From assembly GCF_949628265.1 (NCBI RefSeq), contig NC_088789.1, positions 26,157,883 to 26,221,882 on the forward strand: DNA of 64,000 nt, written 5' to 3'. Shown piece after piece: positions 23,356 through 34,736 of this stretch. Origin of the DNA: Cloeon dipterum (lineage: Eukaryota; Arthropoda; Insecta; Ephemeroptera; Baetidae). Under the pieces are notes generated by a model, which saw only the letters and a program-made list of their open reading frames with translations, was not told the origin of the DNA and searched no databases. How positions within the stretch are numbered: the stretch's first letter is position 1; each line of letters starts with the position of its first letter. A program made the position numbers and the translations under genes.

Positions 23356-23449
23356 GAAATTCTTCAGCGAATAGTCCAGAAGTAAAGCGGATTATTCTTG
23401 TTTATTCTTGCCATGTCATATACATGAAGGATTCTGGGGGGTATAAAAA
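23356..23449 (+). promoter_or_regulatory. H5 promoter with degenerate kappaB-like site
   Basis: TATAAAAA lies at 23442-23449. The counterpart of the decamer reads GAAATTCTTC at 23356-23365, two bases from the H1 form, and lies 86 bp upstream as in H2. Confidence 0.45.
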
Positions 23450-23505
23450 GGGCTAAACGGAAAGTAGGAATCACACTTCTTCGAACGAAGTCTCCCAAGT
23501 ACGAC

Positions 23506-24369
23506 ATGAAGACCGCTATTTTGGCTTTTTTACTCTTTTTCGTGGCTCTGGCCCACGCTCTGCCAGTTCAGGATGAGCAGCTCGACGAGCAGCTGACTGA
23601 CTACGTTTTACAGCAAGGTAATATATGTGCTCCGAAATTTTATCTCGGTCATTGTGTCATCATTATTTGAGGATGAAACTCACAATAACCGGGCCTACTT
23701 GATCATTTTAAAATATCGAATATCACTCGGGTGACATTAATCTTTCAGTTTAGAGTTTCCGGTTTAGGAAAATTTTGATTTAAAATAATCTTTAGAAAAT
23801 TAAAAAAAATCTCTACCAAGATTTCCTTAAAAACCGTTAGTTTGTCCATGAAGTTCAATATTTTTTTCATTCAATCAATTTACATGGCGATTTATTTTTA
23901 AATTAGTCAAGGTCAAGATTTTTTGTTTCGCTGTTTTTAAGTGAGTCATATCAAAATTACAAGGAAGTGAAGCATTCATTCAAATCATAAAATTGATAGC
24001 GCAAAACACGTTTTAGGAAAAGATCTTTGTCTTGCATCGTTAGGACATCATTAAACAGTCGGCAGCATTTTGTGGGCAGATTATTTTAAGTCAAGTCAGA
24101 GCAATGAATACAAAAATAATAATTCCTCTTCAATAAATTATTTCCACCAACCGAATCGGTTCTAATTCAATTAAAACAATGTTTTCACAGCTGCGGATGG
24201 AATTTTGGTGCGGGAAGTGAGGGCTGCTGACTCCCAATTTGGCTTTGGCGGCTACAGACCTCATCATGGTCACCATGGCTACCACGGCCACCACGGATAC
24301 CCTGGACACCATGGATACCATCAAGGCCACTATGGTCACCATGGCCATTACCACGGACACTACTACTGA
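23506..24369 (+). CDS. H5: secreted His/Gly/Tyr-rich propeptide, two exons
   Basis: Exons 23506-23617 and 24191-24369 encode 96 residues. Signal peptide MKTAILAFLLFFVALAHALP, pro-region QDEQLDEQLTDYVLQQ, then LVREVR (R-x-x-R), AADS and a tail of YHGHHGYPGHHG type that is richer in Tyr than in the other copies. It is the only H gene with Asp-Ser rather than Asp-Pro after the first Ala-Ala. The tail is the most diverged of the array, though the frame is intact. Confidence 0.78.
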
Positions 24370-25204
24370 TAAAAATTGTTCTTAGTTGTATCCTTTAAGT
24401 TCCTCGTGTAGAATATTTTGTATTGTAAATGTCTATCAATAAAATTTTTTAAATGAAAATATATATCACATTTCATTTCAAAAGGGCTGAAAATAGAACA
24501 TCGGATTTCATTCAAAAAAAATCTTTTCTCTATAGTCGTTTCATAAAATTTTATCTAAAAATGCCCAAAGAAAAATGTACAAAATCAGGGCAAATGCTTT
24601 TAGGAATGATTCAAACGTCTTAATTATTGACTTAAAGATGGTATTTAATTAATTTTAATTTGATTTCATTAATAGCTGGTCTACATTGGCATTGGCATCA
24701 TAATTGCGCAGGATAGCCAAGATTGCTGGTTTTTTCGTATGATTCTCATACTATTATTTATATTAAACAACGTGCAAGAGCTATATTCAGGGCAACAGTT
24801 CTCTCGTAATTAAATCTACCAGCTTTTGCTATGATGGCGTCACGGTTTCCTGGCCACTCGCTTTGTCTAGTTCTTATTTATTAACGCGAAATCCGATTAC
24901 CAAAACTAAATCTGTGCTAACCATATATATAATAATAAAATTATTTACATCCGTATTTTTGAAGTCCTTTAGTTTCAACGTCCATTCGAATTAAAATATT
25001 CCGAAATTTCGTAATAAATATATATCTTAAGAGCTTACACTACTGCGAGACGCTTGAGTCTCGTGTCTCGTGAGAGCCAAAATAAAAATACTGGTGTGCA
25101 AGTCGCGAGTTAATTTCTATCAGCGCGAAAACGTGAGCTGGCGGAATTTTCCTTTAGATTTTTATTAATTACTATTTTGGGTCACAAGATTCAGTCTTGC
25201 TCTA

Positions 25205-25565
25205 ATATATAAATTTAGTATAGTGTAAGTTTGAATAAAAGTATATAGTACAAAACATGACACTTAATTTTTACTTCGTGATCCCTGATTTCTTTCTTGC
25301 TGCCGGACACAATCATATCTATTTATATGGATAAATTTAGCCGTGAAGACTCACATCAAGTACTGAATGTGTTTGTTACACACGCTTCGTTTGAAAAATT
25401 GTTTTCTTCTCTTATTCATGCGCCAGCTTAACTGGTTTTCAACTCAAAATTGCCAGATTCCATTGGTGCGTTAGGAAAACCCAAGACACAGTCAAAAGGG
25501 GAGTTTGATGGCGAAGCGTCAGTATATAAAAGAAGTTCGTTAGCATCGCAGGCTCAAAGTTCAAA
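25205..25565 (+). promoter_or_regulatory. Orphan G4-type promoter inside the H array
   Basis: This matches 36245-36595, the promoter of G4, over about 350 bp. It includes AACTCAAAATTGCCAGATTCC, the GGAAAACCC box, GGCGAAGCGTCAGTATATAAAAG (TATA at 25525-25532) and the leader GCATCGCAGGCTCAAAGTT. It then breaks off where the coding exon should start. No G-type signal peptide follows; module R1 remnants and the H6 upstream module come next. Confidence 0.75.
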
Positions 25566-26109
25566 CTGTAATGCTAATTATTATGATGCATGATTTTATG
25601 GAGATCATTTTACCAATTCACAAATAAAGATATTCCCTATAACGTGATTTTGAGAAAGTCCAAATGTAGTTCAAAAATTGATATTTACCTAAATCCCTGT
25701 GTGTTTAAGACAGTTTCTTAATATTATATTATTATGTAATAAAGAAAACACATTTCATTTATTGCACGACGTAGTTGATCGTAAATTTTTGCTTCTTAGA
25801 GTTATCCTTCGCAAATAGGTGCTAATTTTGCTAATATCTGCTCGTCATAATACAGCTGTCAGCGCAGGGATTCACCTTGCATTTGATTGTACTGTGTGTT
25901 TACGTCCGCTTGTGAGATCCGAGAATTATTTGCTCTGCCATCGAAGTGAGCGGAGAGTAGTCGGGCCGTGCGCACGCAAAACGCGCTCGCAAACGCGCTC
26001 GCCAAACGCGTATAAGAGAAAGGGTGTCGCAACGAAACTCCACCATTGCGCGTCAATATTTTCCTGCGGCCAAGACTATATAGCTTTTGCAATTTTTTTT
26101 GCATCTTCC

Positions 26110-26165
26110 AAAATTCCCCAGCGACTAGACCAGTATATGAAAGCGGATTCTGGGGGGTATAAAAG
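26110..26165 (+). promoter_or_regulatory. H6 core promoter: kappaB-like decamer and TATA box
   Basis: AAAATTCCCC at 26110-26119 lies 48 bp upstream of TATAAAAG at 26158-26165. Two AAACGCGCTCGC units lie further upstream (25978-26001). Confidence 0.6.
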
Positions 26166-26221
26166 GGGCTAAACGCAGATCAGGAATCACACTTCTCCCG
26201 ACGAAGGCTGCCAAGTACAAC

Positions 26222-27054
26222 ATGAAGACCGCTATCTTGGCTCTTGTCCTCTTTACGGTGGCTCTGGCCCACGCTCTGCCAGTCCAGGATGAGCAGCTCG
26301 ACGAGCAGCTGACTGACTACGTTTTACAGCAAGGTAATATATGTGCTCCGAAATTTAATCTCGGTCATTGTGTCATCATTATTTGAGGTTGAAACTCACA
26401 ATAACCGGGCCTACTTGATCATTTTAAAATATCGAACATCACTCGGGTGACATTAATCTTTCGGCTTTTGAAAATTTTTATTTAAAATATTGTTTAGAAA
26501 ATTAAAAAAAAAATCTCTTCCAAGATTTCCTTGAAAACAGTCGGTTTGTTCATTGAGCTCAATTTTTTTTACATTTAATCAATTTATTTTTGAATTAGTC
26601 AAGGTCAAGATTTTTTTGTTTTGCTGTTTTATAAGTGAGTCACATCAAAATTACAAGCTAGTGAAGCATTCATTCAAATCATAAAATTGTTTTAGGAAAA
26701 TATCTTCGTTAGGACATCATTAAACAATCGGCAGCATTATTTTGGGCCAAATATTTCAAGTCAATCAGAGCAATGCATACAAAAATAATATTATTTCCTC
26801 TTCAATAAATTATTTCCACCAACCGAATCGGTTCTAAACTAATTTTCGAATTTTCTGTTTTCACAGCTGCGGATGGAATTTTGGTGCGGGAAGTGAGGGC
26901 TGCTGATCCCCAGTATGGCTTTGGCGGCTACAGACCGCATTATGGTCACCATGGCCACCACGGACACCATGGTCACCACGGACACCATCATGGACACCAT
27001 GGACACCATCATGGACACCACCATGGCCATCACCACGGACACCATTACGGATAA
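26222..27054 (+). CDS. H6: secreted His/Gly-rich propeptide, two exons
   Basis: Exons 26222-26333 and 26867-27054 encode 99 residues. Signal peptide and pro-region are the same as H3 (MKTAILALVLFTVALAHALP); exon 2 has LVREVR, AADP, QYGFGGYRPHYG and a GHHGHHGHHH-type tail ending HYG. It is the closest relative of H3 and shows what the H3 intron looked like before the retrotransposon. It is the last complete H gene. Confidence 0.8.
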
Positions 27055-28890
27055 AAATTGTTCTTAGTTTTATCCTTTAAGTTCCTCGTGTAGAATGTTT
27101 TGTATTGTAAATAATATGTCTATCAATAAAATTTTTTAAATGAAAATATATATCACATTTCATTTCAAAAGGGCTGAAAATAAAACACCGGTTTTCATTC
27201 AAAAAGATTCGTTTCTCTATTGTCGTTTCATAAAATTTTATCTAAAAATACCCAAAGAAAAATGCACAAAATCAGGACAAATGCTTTTAGGAATGATTCA
27301 AACGTCTTAATTATTATCTTAAAGATAGCATTTAATTAATTTTAATTAACAGCCGGTCTACATTGGCATCGTAATTGCTCAGGATAGCCAAGATTGCTGG
27401 TTTTGTTCTATGATTTTCGCATGATTCTCATGCTATATATTTAAATTAAACAACATGCATGAGCCATATTCAGGGCAACAGTTCTCGCCTAATTAAATCT
27501 TTACCAGCTTTTGCTATGATGGCGTCATGGTTTCCTGGCCACTCGATTTGCCTAGTTCTTATTTATTAAAGCGAATTCCGATTACAAAAATTACATCTCT
27601 GCTAACGATAAATAAAATATAATTATTTCTATCCGTGTTCTTGAAGTTCTTTAGTTTCAACGTCCATTCGAATTAAAATATTCCGAAATTTCGTAATAAA
27701 TATACACCTTAAGAGCTTACACTACTGCGAGACGCTTGAGTCTCGTGTCTCGTGAGAGCCTAAATAAAAACACTGCTGTGCAAGTCGCGAGTTAATTTCT
27801 ATCAGAGCGAAAACGTGAGCTGGCGGGCCTTTCCTTTAGATTTAATTAATCACTATTTTGGGTCACAAGATTCAGTCTGCGAGGATCCCGATCGAACCGG
27901 TTATTCGAGTTTACGCTAAAGCGCCGCGGGCGAGCGGAATCCAAACATTGCAAGACTGCTCTTTTTGTTTTGCTCAATTTTTTGCGATACAAACGCAATG
28001 CTCCTTTAAAGGCGCCCGTGTTGCGCTCAGTGACATAAACAAGCCGTTGTGATCAATGATTCTAGTCAATCAAAATTTTCACTAACTTGCTCCGCTCACG
28101 TGCTCTCATGAATTGTTGGTGTAATGTTTTATAGGACAGGACAGTCCGCATAGCAACAGAAAATTTTTACTTTGCTCTGCTTGCCCCAAAATCTCCTTGA
28201 TTTTTTTTCTAGCATTGCTTTGCATTTTTGACCTTCTAATAAACCACCGCAAGTTCTGAACTTTTAATTTAATTGCAAATGATTTAAATATTGTATACGA
28301 ATTAAAATTTTTAATGTGCATGTGTTATCAAAGCCACAATGAGTACGAAGCATGAGTAGATGATAATCTTTCTACATCCTCTGGAGCTATCGATTAGAAA
28401 TTTATTAAAAAATTTAGAATAAATTTATATTAATTGAGTTAAATAAATTAAAATTAACAATTTTATTTAAAACAAATATATCTAATTGATATATTAAAAT
28501 AAAGATGTAAATTAAGTATGCTTTATTTTTTTAATGTATTTTATGTTGTATATATATTGCTCAAATTTGTTAGAAGTACTAATTTGCACATTAAATTAAT
28601 ATAGTAAAATAAGTCTTAAAAGTTTTTTGTTTTATGATTATGTCCGTTTCTTTTTAAATAAAAAAATCAATTTGAAATCTTGTTATCTAATTATCTGATT
28701 GCAGCGATACGTTGAAAATAATAAGAGTTTAAAGATAATTTTTCTGAAGCCAATTTTCTATCCATCTTGATCATCTCTTCTTTTTAAGCGTCGTCCGTTT
28801 TTCTTTCATTCCAGAAACTGGTTTTGACCGCTAAAAATGCCTGATTTCAAAGGCAGTTAGGAAAAACCCAAGAAAGCGGACGCAAGGAGA
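27055..28890. repeat. Module R3 downstream of H6
   Basis: Homologous to 18797-20640 over about 1.8 kb with few differences. It runs into a degenerate G-type promoter near 28857. No gene is supported. Confidence 0.6.
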
Positions 28891-29620
28891 ATTTTGCCCA
28901 AGCTTCCATATACAGTGCAAAAGAGCGTGCGAGGGCACAGAGTTCAGATAATATGCGAAGCCAAACTGCGAATAATTACTGGGTATTCTCTCTTCACTTT
29001 TGCTGACGCATTCTGTGTTGTGCGTGTGTAGCCTCCCTTTTTTGGAACAAGTGTCAAAAATGGATTCGCAGATAGAATTAAAAATATCAAATTAATATTT
29101 TAATTTCTTAGTGCATGAAATTCAATTATTTCAACTGATTATGTACATGGCATTTTGCTGTGCATGAATATAAATTTGCTTAAATGCCGTATGTTGCATT
29201 TATTTTCAGCTGTGTATGCTCTTTTATCTGTTATAGTATTGAAGAATACAAGGCTAAATATAATCAAATTATTTTTAATTAAAATATAAACCAAAAGTAT
29301 TTTAAAAAGCTGTTCTTTGCTTTAATAATTTCATTGCAGGGATTTTGCTTTGAATTCCGTTTTATTACCAGGTGACAACGACGAGTGTAACTTAAATTTC
29401 CTTTGGTCATTCTGTCATCAGGAGTTTGTAAAGCCAGATAATATTATCATTTTTAGTCACGCGCGCTGGCATCACTTTTATCAACCTGCTTCATCGGCCT
29501 TCAAGAGGTATTCTGGCTACCTGACTGAGCCAGAGGAGGCGCCCGCACTAAACATGTTTAGTTTTGGAGGTGGATTCTTTCTTCGCCTTATAAACACAGT
29601 GTGGACGACTTAATCAGCAG
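28857..29620 (+). pseudogene. G0: decayed G-family peptide gene
   Basis: A weak G-type promoter (TTAGGAAAAACCCAAGAAAG; CATATACAG in place of the TATA box) precedes ATGCGAAGCC at 28955. The following bases GCATTCTGTGTTGTGCG and GCCTCCC resemble the signal-peptide exon of G1, but a TGA stop interrupts it after 17 codons. Near 29386 an acceptor-like TTACCAG is followed by GACAACGACGAG. Near 29421 GGAGTTTGTAAAGCCAGA resembles the G-family GGAGTGCGCCAAGCCAGG (GVRQAR) but ends at a stop. The alignment is by eye and patchy. Confidence 0.45.
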
Positions 29621-29801
29621 CATGTCACTCTAAAAGACATTCATGTTCATTATTGATATGAAAAACATATAGTTTATGTTGCTAATATGAAAAAAAATCT
29701 AGAACCAAAGAAATAATTTGCTCTCTATATATAGCTAATTACTTATTTAAGACAAACTTTTTCATTTATCATAACGAAAAACCTGAGTAATGAAATTTAA
29801 A

Positions 29802-30225
29802 GAGGAATGACACTGCAAAAGCCTGGAAAATGCTTGTTGCCAATACATAAAATCGTCCCTTAGGATTCAGTTAAAGCCTAAATTGACCTAAGAAACACTG
29901 TAATTTTTTTGAGAAAATTGGCTGGAAAGTTACCGTGCTTTTCAAATGGTAATGGCTGTCTCCTTACTTGAAATCCGATTTAATTTCAAAACCAAGAGTT
30001 TCCCAAATAAGTGGCATACACCGTTGGACAGATCTCGACGAGAGGAATCGGAATATGCCAAGAAAATATGTTCGAGCACTGTAAATTTTGGAGAAAATTG
30101 GCAAAATTTGAATTTTTACTGTAGGAGGGTCCTTTTTTATTAATGCAAATTGTTGAACAAATTGTTTATGGCATCCAACAATTCAAATAATTTTCAATTG
30201 TTGCCCACTATCATTTCACTTTTAA
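29802..30225. repeat. Dispersed repeat R4, copy upstream of G1
   Basis: About 420 bp nearly identical to 39730-40147 in the G5 intron (shared CAAAAGCCTGGAAAATGC, GTTTCCCAAATAAGTGGCAT). The short open frame in it is shared but shows no motif. It is probably a non-autonomous mobile repeat. Confidence 0.65.
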
Positions 30226-30559
30226 AAATTAAATCATTACTCTTATACGCTAGGTTTATGGTTTTTGATCTTATTCAACAATTAGGAAATTTTAAACATG
30301 TAATATGTAATAATAAAGGTGCTGGAGACTTTCAAAACCATGCTGTTCTGGTTGACAATCGTCATTATAACGAGTCGCACTCTGTGTGGTCCCTTTGATC
30401 TGCTCTTTATATGTTTTCTCAGAACATATTTCGCGTCTCAGTATAAATTTACATTTAAATCAAGCCTGCTTCCTATTTTTTGCGAGGATTCTTTTCTTAA
30501 TTTCCTTGTTGTTCTTAAAATAGCAGCGCCTTGACATTACCGAATTCCATGGAATGCCT

Positions 30560-30625
30560 GGAAAGCCCCACGAACCAGACGCAGGGAGTCCCTTTGCCCA
30601 AGCGACACAAGCGGCAGTATAAAAG
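30560..30625 (+). promoter_or_regulatory. G1 promoter: kappaB consensus match and TATA box
   Basis: GGAAAGCCCC at 30560-30569 is GGGGCTTTCC on the minus strand, a full match to GGGRNYYYCC. TATAAAAG lies at 30618-30625, 58 bp downstream. CAGACGCAGGGAGTCC between them is shared with G2 and G3. Confidence 0.65.
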
Positions 30626-30661
30626 CGACAGGTCAGCACCGTGGACCAGTATAGTCCAAAG

Positions 30662-31435
30662 ATGCGTTTCTCAGTTAGCACTGCTTTCGCGCTTGCATTC
30701 GTCGTGCTGGCCGGCACTCTCTGCGCCGTGTCCTGCCTCCCAGCTCCAGAACAAATCCAAGATGGACCAAACCCGCTTCTGGAAGAGACTGCATTTGGTA
30801 AGGATAAAAAGCTAGAATATTATTAATTAATTTAAGACTCCTTTAATACATGTAATTTTAATCAGTAACCTCTAAAAATTTGATTCCAAAAGGAATTATT
30901 TATGGCATAAAATATTATGTAAGCCAAATTCGCTATTTTGTTTCACGCAAAGAAAAAAATCTAATAAAATTCTGTAAGGGAGAAAAACGGCACAGGGCTC
31001 AATTAAGCCTGTCCAATTTTATTTTTTTCTTTGCGTTTTTCGCTCGTCTCCCTCGAACCTTTTTGTGCCAAACATATTTTTTATTATTTTTATTCTCATT
31101 TCTTCTCGAAGAATAAATTACTAATACATCGCTTTTTAAATTATAACTGTGTTTAGGGAGAAAAATGAAGATTTTTTTTCAAGCAAGAGACCAACAGACT
31201 TGTTACAGAGATTTAATTCCTTCCTTTTTTAGGAGACAATGCAATGCCTGCCGAAGAAGTTCCATCTGCAGGAGTGCGCCAAGCCAGAGCACCTACTTTC
31301 TTCCCGTCGGTGAACGTCTACCCTAGCTATCCCTCCTACTATCCCTATGGCTATTACGGCGGCAACCGCATCGTAATCCACAAGAGAATCGGCTACGGCT
31401 ATGGTGGCTATGGCTATCCGCATTATTACTATTAA
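30662..31435 (+). CDS. G1: secreted Tyr/Gly-rich propeptide, two exons
   Basis: Exons 30662-30797 and 31233-31435 encode 112 residues. Residues 1-25 are a signal peptide (MRFSVSTAFALAFVVLAGTL). The pro-region LPAPEQIQDGPNPLLEETAF continues into exon 2 as GDNAMPAEEVPSAG. Then come VRQAR (R-x-x-R) and the predicted mature peptide APTFFPSVNVYP, ending in Tyr/Gly repeats (YGYYGG, GYGYGGYG, HYYY). Two basic stretches (NRIVIHKR) make the mature part cationic while the pro-region is acidic. An ACAATAAA poly(A) signal follows near 31540. No named family could be matched; similar composition is seen in YGG-type antimicrobial peptides and in cuticle proteins. Confidence 0.8.
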
Positions 31436-31559
31436 CTGCGTGCATTGTCTACCGAAACGGACCGACAACATCACCATCATCATCATGAGCTGCCAATTTT
31501 CTAGAATCTGTACCAACATGTGAATATTTATTTGGAGTGTACAATAAACTTTCTATATA

Positions 31560-32620
31560 TATATTATAAATGAAAATTATTTCTTTCGTGTTTTAATCCC
31601 TTTTCGTTTGGTTGAAACATTAATTAGAAAAATTTTAAGTGCAATTCAAAATCACTTCATGACTTTATTTACAGGCGTGTTTTATTCAATTTTTAGTCAC
31701 TTATTTATTCAAGTTGAATAGTTGATATTGCAATTAAATAAATATCCTATACATAAATTGGACTTGTATCGTCAGATTTATAAATTTAAGAAAAAAACAC
31801 ACAAAATACATCGCCAAAGTGTCTGTTCTATATTTAAGAAGGTCACCTGGTGATGACAAATGAGCAAGTTTCTTCGAAAAAATGAACTAACGGAATTAAT
31901 TGCTCTACTCTGCGCGGACTCCGAGTGCCTGTATATTTTCAAAGGAAAATTCATCGCGTTCTTCCATTCTAAACCACTCTGGTGATCTTGATCACTATAG
32001 GTTCAATTTATCGACTCTTGGACAGTTTGAAAATGAAAATTGTCATAATTACTGGAAGAACAAATCAATTAAATAAAAATCAATATGATGAAATAAATGA
32101 TTGTATTTATTTTTACCTCTCAAGGATAGAGTAACATTTAAATTCAACTGCACGTAGATTTAAATAATCCTTTGTCCAGTGTCATTAAATGAGCATTAGT
32201 AAAGAGCAGTAGCATAAACATTTCAATTTTTCAACATTGACGACCCCTGACTTTCATTAACCAAACCACAAACCACTTAGAATTGATTTTTGATAGGTAT
32301 TCTGGCACTTGTAAAACACACTTCAGTTAAGTTCCGAGAGCAATGAAGATAGAACATTGAAAAATTTCTCTAAACCAAATCAATTTTTATTTTAATGCTT
32401 TACGAAATCGATGTACTTACGCACTATGCAAACATTAGAAAATTAAAAATGTATTTTGAAATTGCTGATTTTACAAAAATGATGTCACGTTATATTTAAA
32501 AAATCGGCAACTCTTTAACAGGATCTCTATGGGATTCCCTTCCATTATCAAATCCGCATTTTTTAATCCATTTTCTTCTTTTCCTTCGGGTGCAAACTGG
32601 TTTTTGTTACTCGAATTCGG
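31560..32620. other. Intergenic region G1-G2
   Basis: AT-rich sequence with no supported gene, RNA or recognisable repeat. Confidence 0.5.
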
Positions 32621-32626
32621 TATTTA

Positions 32627-32681
32627 GGAAAATCCCGAGAACAGACGCAGAGAGTCCTTTGCCCCAGCAACCATATAAAAG
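32627..32681 (+). promoter_or_regulatory. G2 promoter: kappaB consensus match and TATA box
   Basis: GGAAAATCCC at 32627-32636 is GGGATTTTCC on the minus strand, a full GGGRNYYYCC match. It lies 47 bp upstream of TATAAAAG at 32674-32681. Confidence 0.68.
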
Positions 32682-32720
32682 CCACTGGTCAGCACACTTG
32701 TTATGTCAGTACAGTCCAAG

Positions 32721-33486
32721 ATGCGCTTCTCTGTTGTTTCTGGATTTACGCTCGCACTCATCCTGCTGGTTGGCGCTTTCTGCGCCGTGTCCAGCTTACC
32801 AGCTCCGGAAAAAGTCCAAGATGGACCTAATCAGCTTTTAGACGAGTCTGCTTTTGGTGAGAATCTTCAGTTTTTAATCTATTTTCGCAAACAGACCCCT
32901 AGCCCCTTTTTTGTAAAATTATTTTTCCATTTAATTTCCCATCTTTAACGAAGTTAATTTAGATTAGGAGACAATAGTTTAAATATCAGGGGACCTTTCT
33001 TTGCAAAATGTTACTCACCTCTAATTTAAAATTAAGTTGTAGCAGCTTTTCGTCAGTCAAAATCAAATCGATTGTTTATTAAAATCGAGGATCACTTCTC
33101 CTTTAATCAAACTATCAAGTCTCATTGTAAATTTAAAGAATAACTGAAAATTGTTATAAAAATGGCTACATTTTGTTTGGTAAAACGTTGCCAGTTCAAA
33201 ATTTAAGTCTTATCAATCATATTTTAAATATTTGCTGCCTGGAAAACCCAAATAGCACTAGTTTTCATGATCTATAATTATCTTTTTAGGCGACGACACC
33301 GAGCCTGCTGAAAATGTCGCGCCGTCAGGAGTGCGCCAAGCCAGGGCTCCGACCTTCTTCCCAACAGTGCGTGTCTACCCCAGCTACCCCAGCTACTACC
33401 CCTATGGCTACTACGGCGGCAACCGCATCATTATCCACAAGAGATACGGCTACGGCTATGGTGGCTATCCGCATTATTATTATTAA
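32721..33486 (+). CDS. G2: secreted Tyr/Gly-rich propeptide, two exons
   Basis: Exons 32721-32856 and 33290-33486 encode 110 residues. Signal peptide MRFSVVSGFTLALILLVGAF; pro-region LPAPEKVQDGPNQLLDESAF then GDDTEPAENVAPSG; cleavage site VRQAR; mature APTFFPTVRVYPSYPS with GYYGG and GYGYGGYPHYYY at the end. An in-frame ATG 18 bp upstream (32703) would add MSVQSK. The later ATG was chosen because all paralogues start there and it gives a standard signal peptide. G1 is its closest relative. Confidence 0.8.
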
Positions 33487-34640
33487 CTGTGGACTGTCAT
33501 AGGATTCGCAGTTTTAACTCCAAAGTAATGTGCGGACAAATTGTTACCAGTGTCATTGTCATTGCATTCTATTGGGTTTTCGAGAGAATTTGTTGTCTAT
33601 GTTTATTTATTTGGACTTCAATAAAAAATTTAAGTGTTTTAAATATTGAAATTATCAGTTTGTTTTCTTTACCTTCAAAGTTTAAGCTCCAATGAGGCCT
33701 GTTAATTAATTAAATCAATTTAAAAACAACCTTTCACTGATAGAAAGTGGTAAAAATAATTTAACTTGACTCTGAAATATAAAAATAATTTTTATAAATT
33801 CCTACTTACTATCATATCTAAAAAATATGATTTGACTCAACAAAATAAAACATTTCTGAATTTGAATCTTAATCCGCTGCTGCGTTCGCTGGTCTCGACG
33901 TCATCACCTCAAAAATGAACATAAAGCTTAAAGTGGGTCAAGATTAGGGGAGTCCCTTTTATCCTACTTCTTAAAAAGGCCTCTTGATCACCTTCAGTTC
34001 GCAACGCCCTGAGGACACCTGCCACTACTCCCGAATCCACAATAACACCATCCGCACAACATCATCCGCCACGACCTCTTCGTAATGACTGATTGCTCTC
34101 CAAAAGCTCTAAAAACAAGAGTTATATTTTTATTGCATTTAATAAAATTACCTGCTGTAGGAAATACTGAATGAATTTCTTCATGCTATAAACAACACCT
34201 ACAAAATTGTTTTCCTGCAGAATGAAAAAATGCAAAACTAGCCACCACGAATCTGATCTCTACATGTTAATAAATCATACTACATATAAAAAAATCGATT
34301 TTTATATTTTACGTCTGCCTAATAAATGAGCAATAATTAAGCATGCTTCGTGTGTTGAAAATCGAAGTGCAAAAATACATATATTGCAACGAAAAATTAA
34401 TCGTAGGTTGCGTAAACTACGCACATTTGAGCCGCTCCTCCTTCTAATTCCAGTTTTTTAATTTCCTCTTTTAGAATTTGGTCGCATAAACCTAGAGCAC
34501 AGATTAAATTGGTATTTATGGATTTTTAACCGAAGGTCGCTCGTTTATTGCCGTACGTATTCGCGTGATTTTTTAATCTGTTTCTTCTCTCCAATGCAAA
34601 ACTGGTTCTCATCTTGAAATTGCCAGATTCCTCTGACCTT
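33487..34640. other. Intergenic region G2-G3
   Basis: Contains the G2 3' UTR (AATAAA near 33620). The rest is AT-rich. A slightly GC-richer patch at 33890-34100 shows no open frame or motif I can name. Confidence 0.45.
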
Positions 34641-34642
34641 TC

Positions 34643-34700
34643 GGAAAATCCCGAGAAGAAGAGATGCAGGGAGTCCTCTGCCCCGGCGACCATATAAAAG
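34643..34700 (+). promoter_or_regulatory. G3 promoter: kappaB consensus match and TATA box
   Basis: GGAAAATCCC at 34643-34652 (reverse GGGATTTTCC) lies 50 bp upstream of TATAAAAG at 34693-34700. The same decamer sits at G2. Confidence 0.68.
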
Positions 34701-34736
34701 CGACCGGTAAGCACCGCGGATCAGTACCTCTCCAAG

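Noticed and set aside
29350-29613. 87-residue open frame as a separate gene
   Set aside because: It overlaps the G0 exon 2 relic in another frame and has no recognisable domain.
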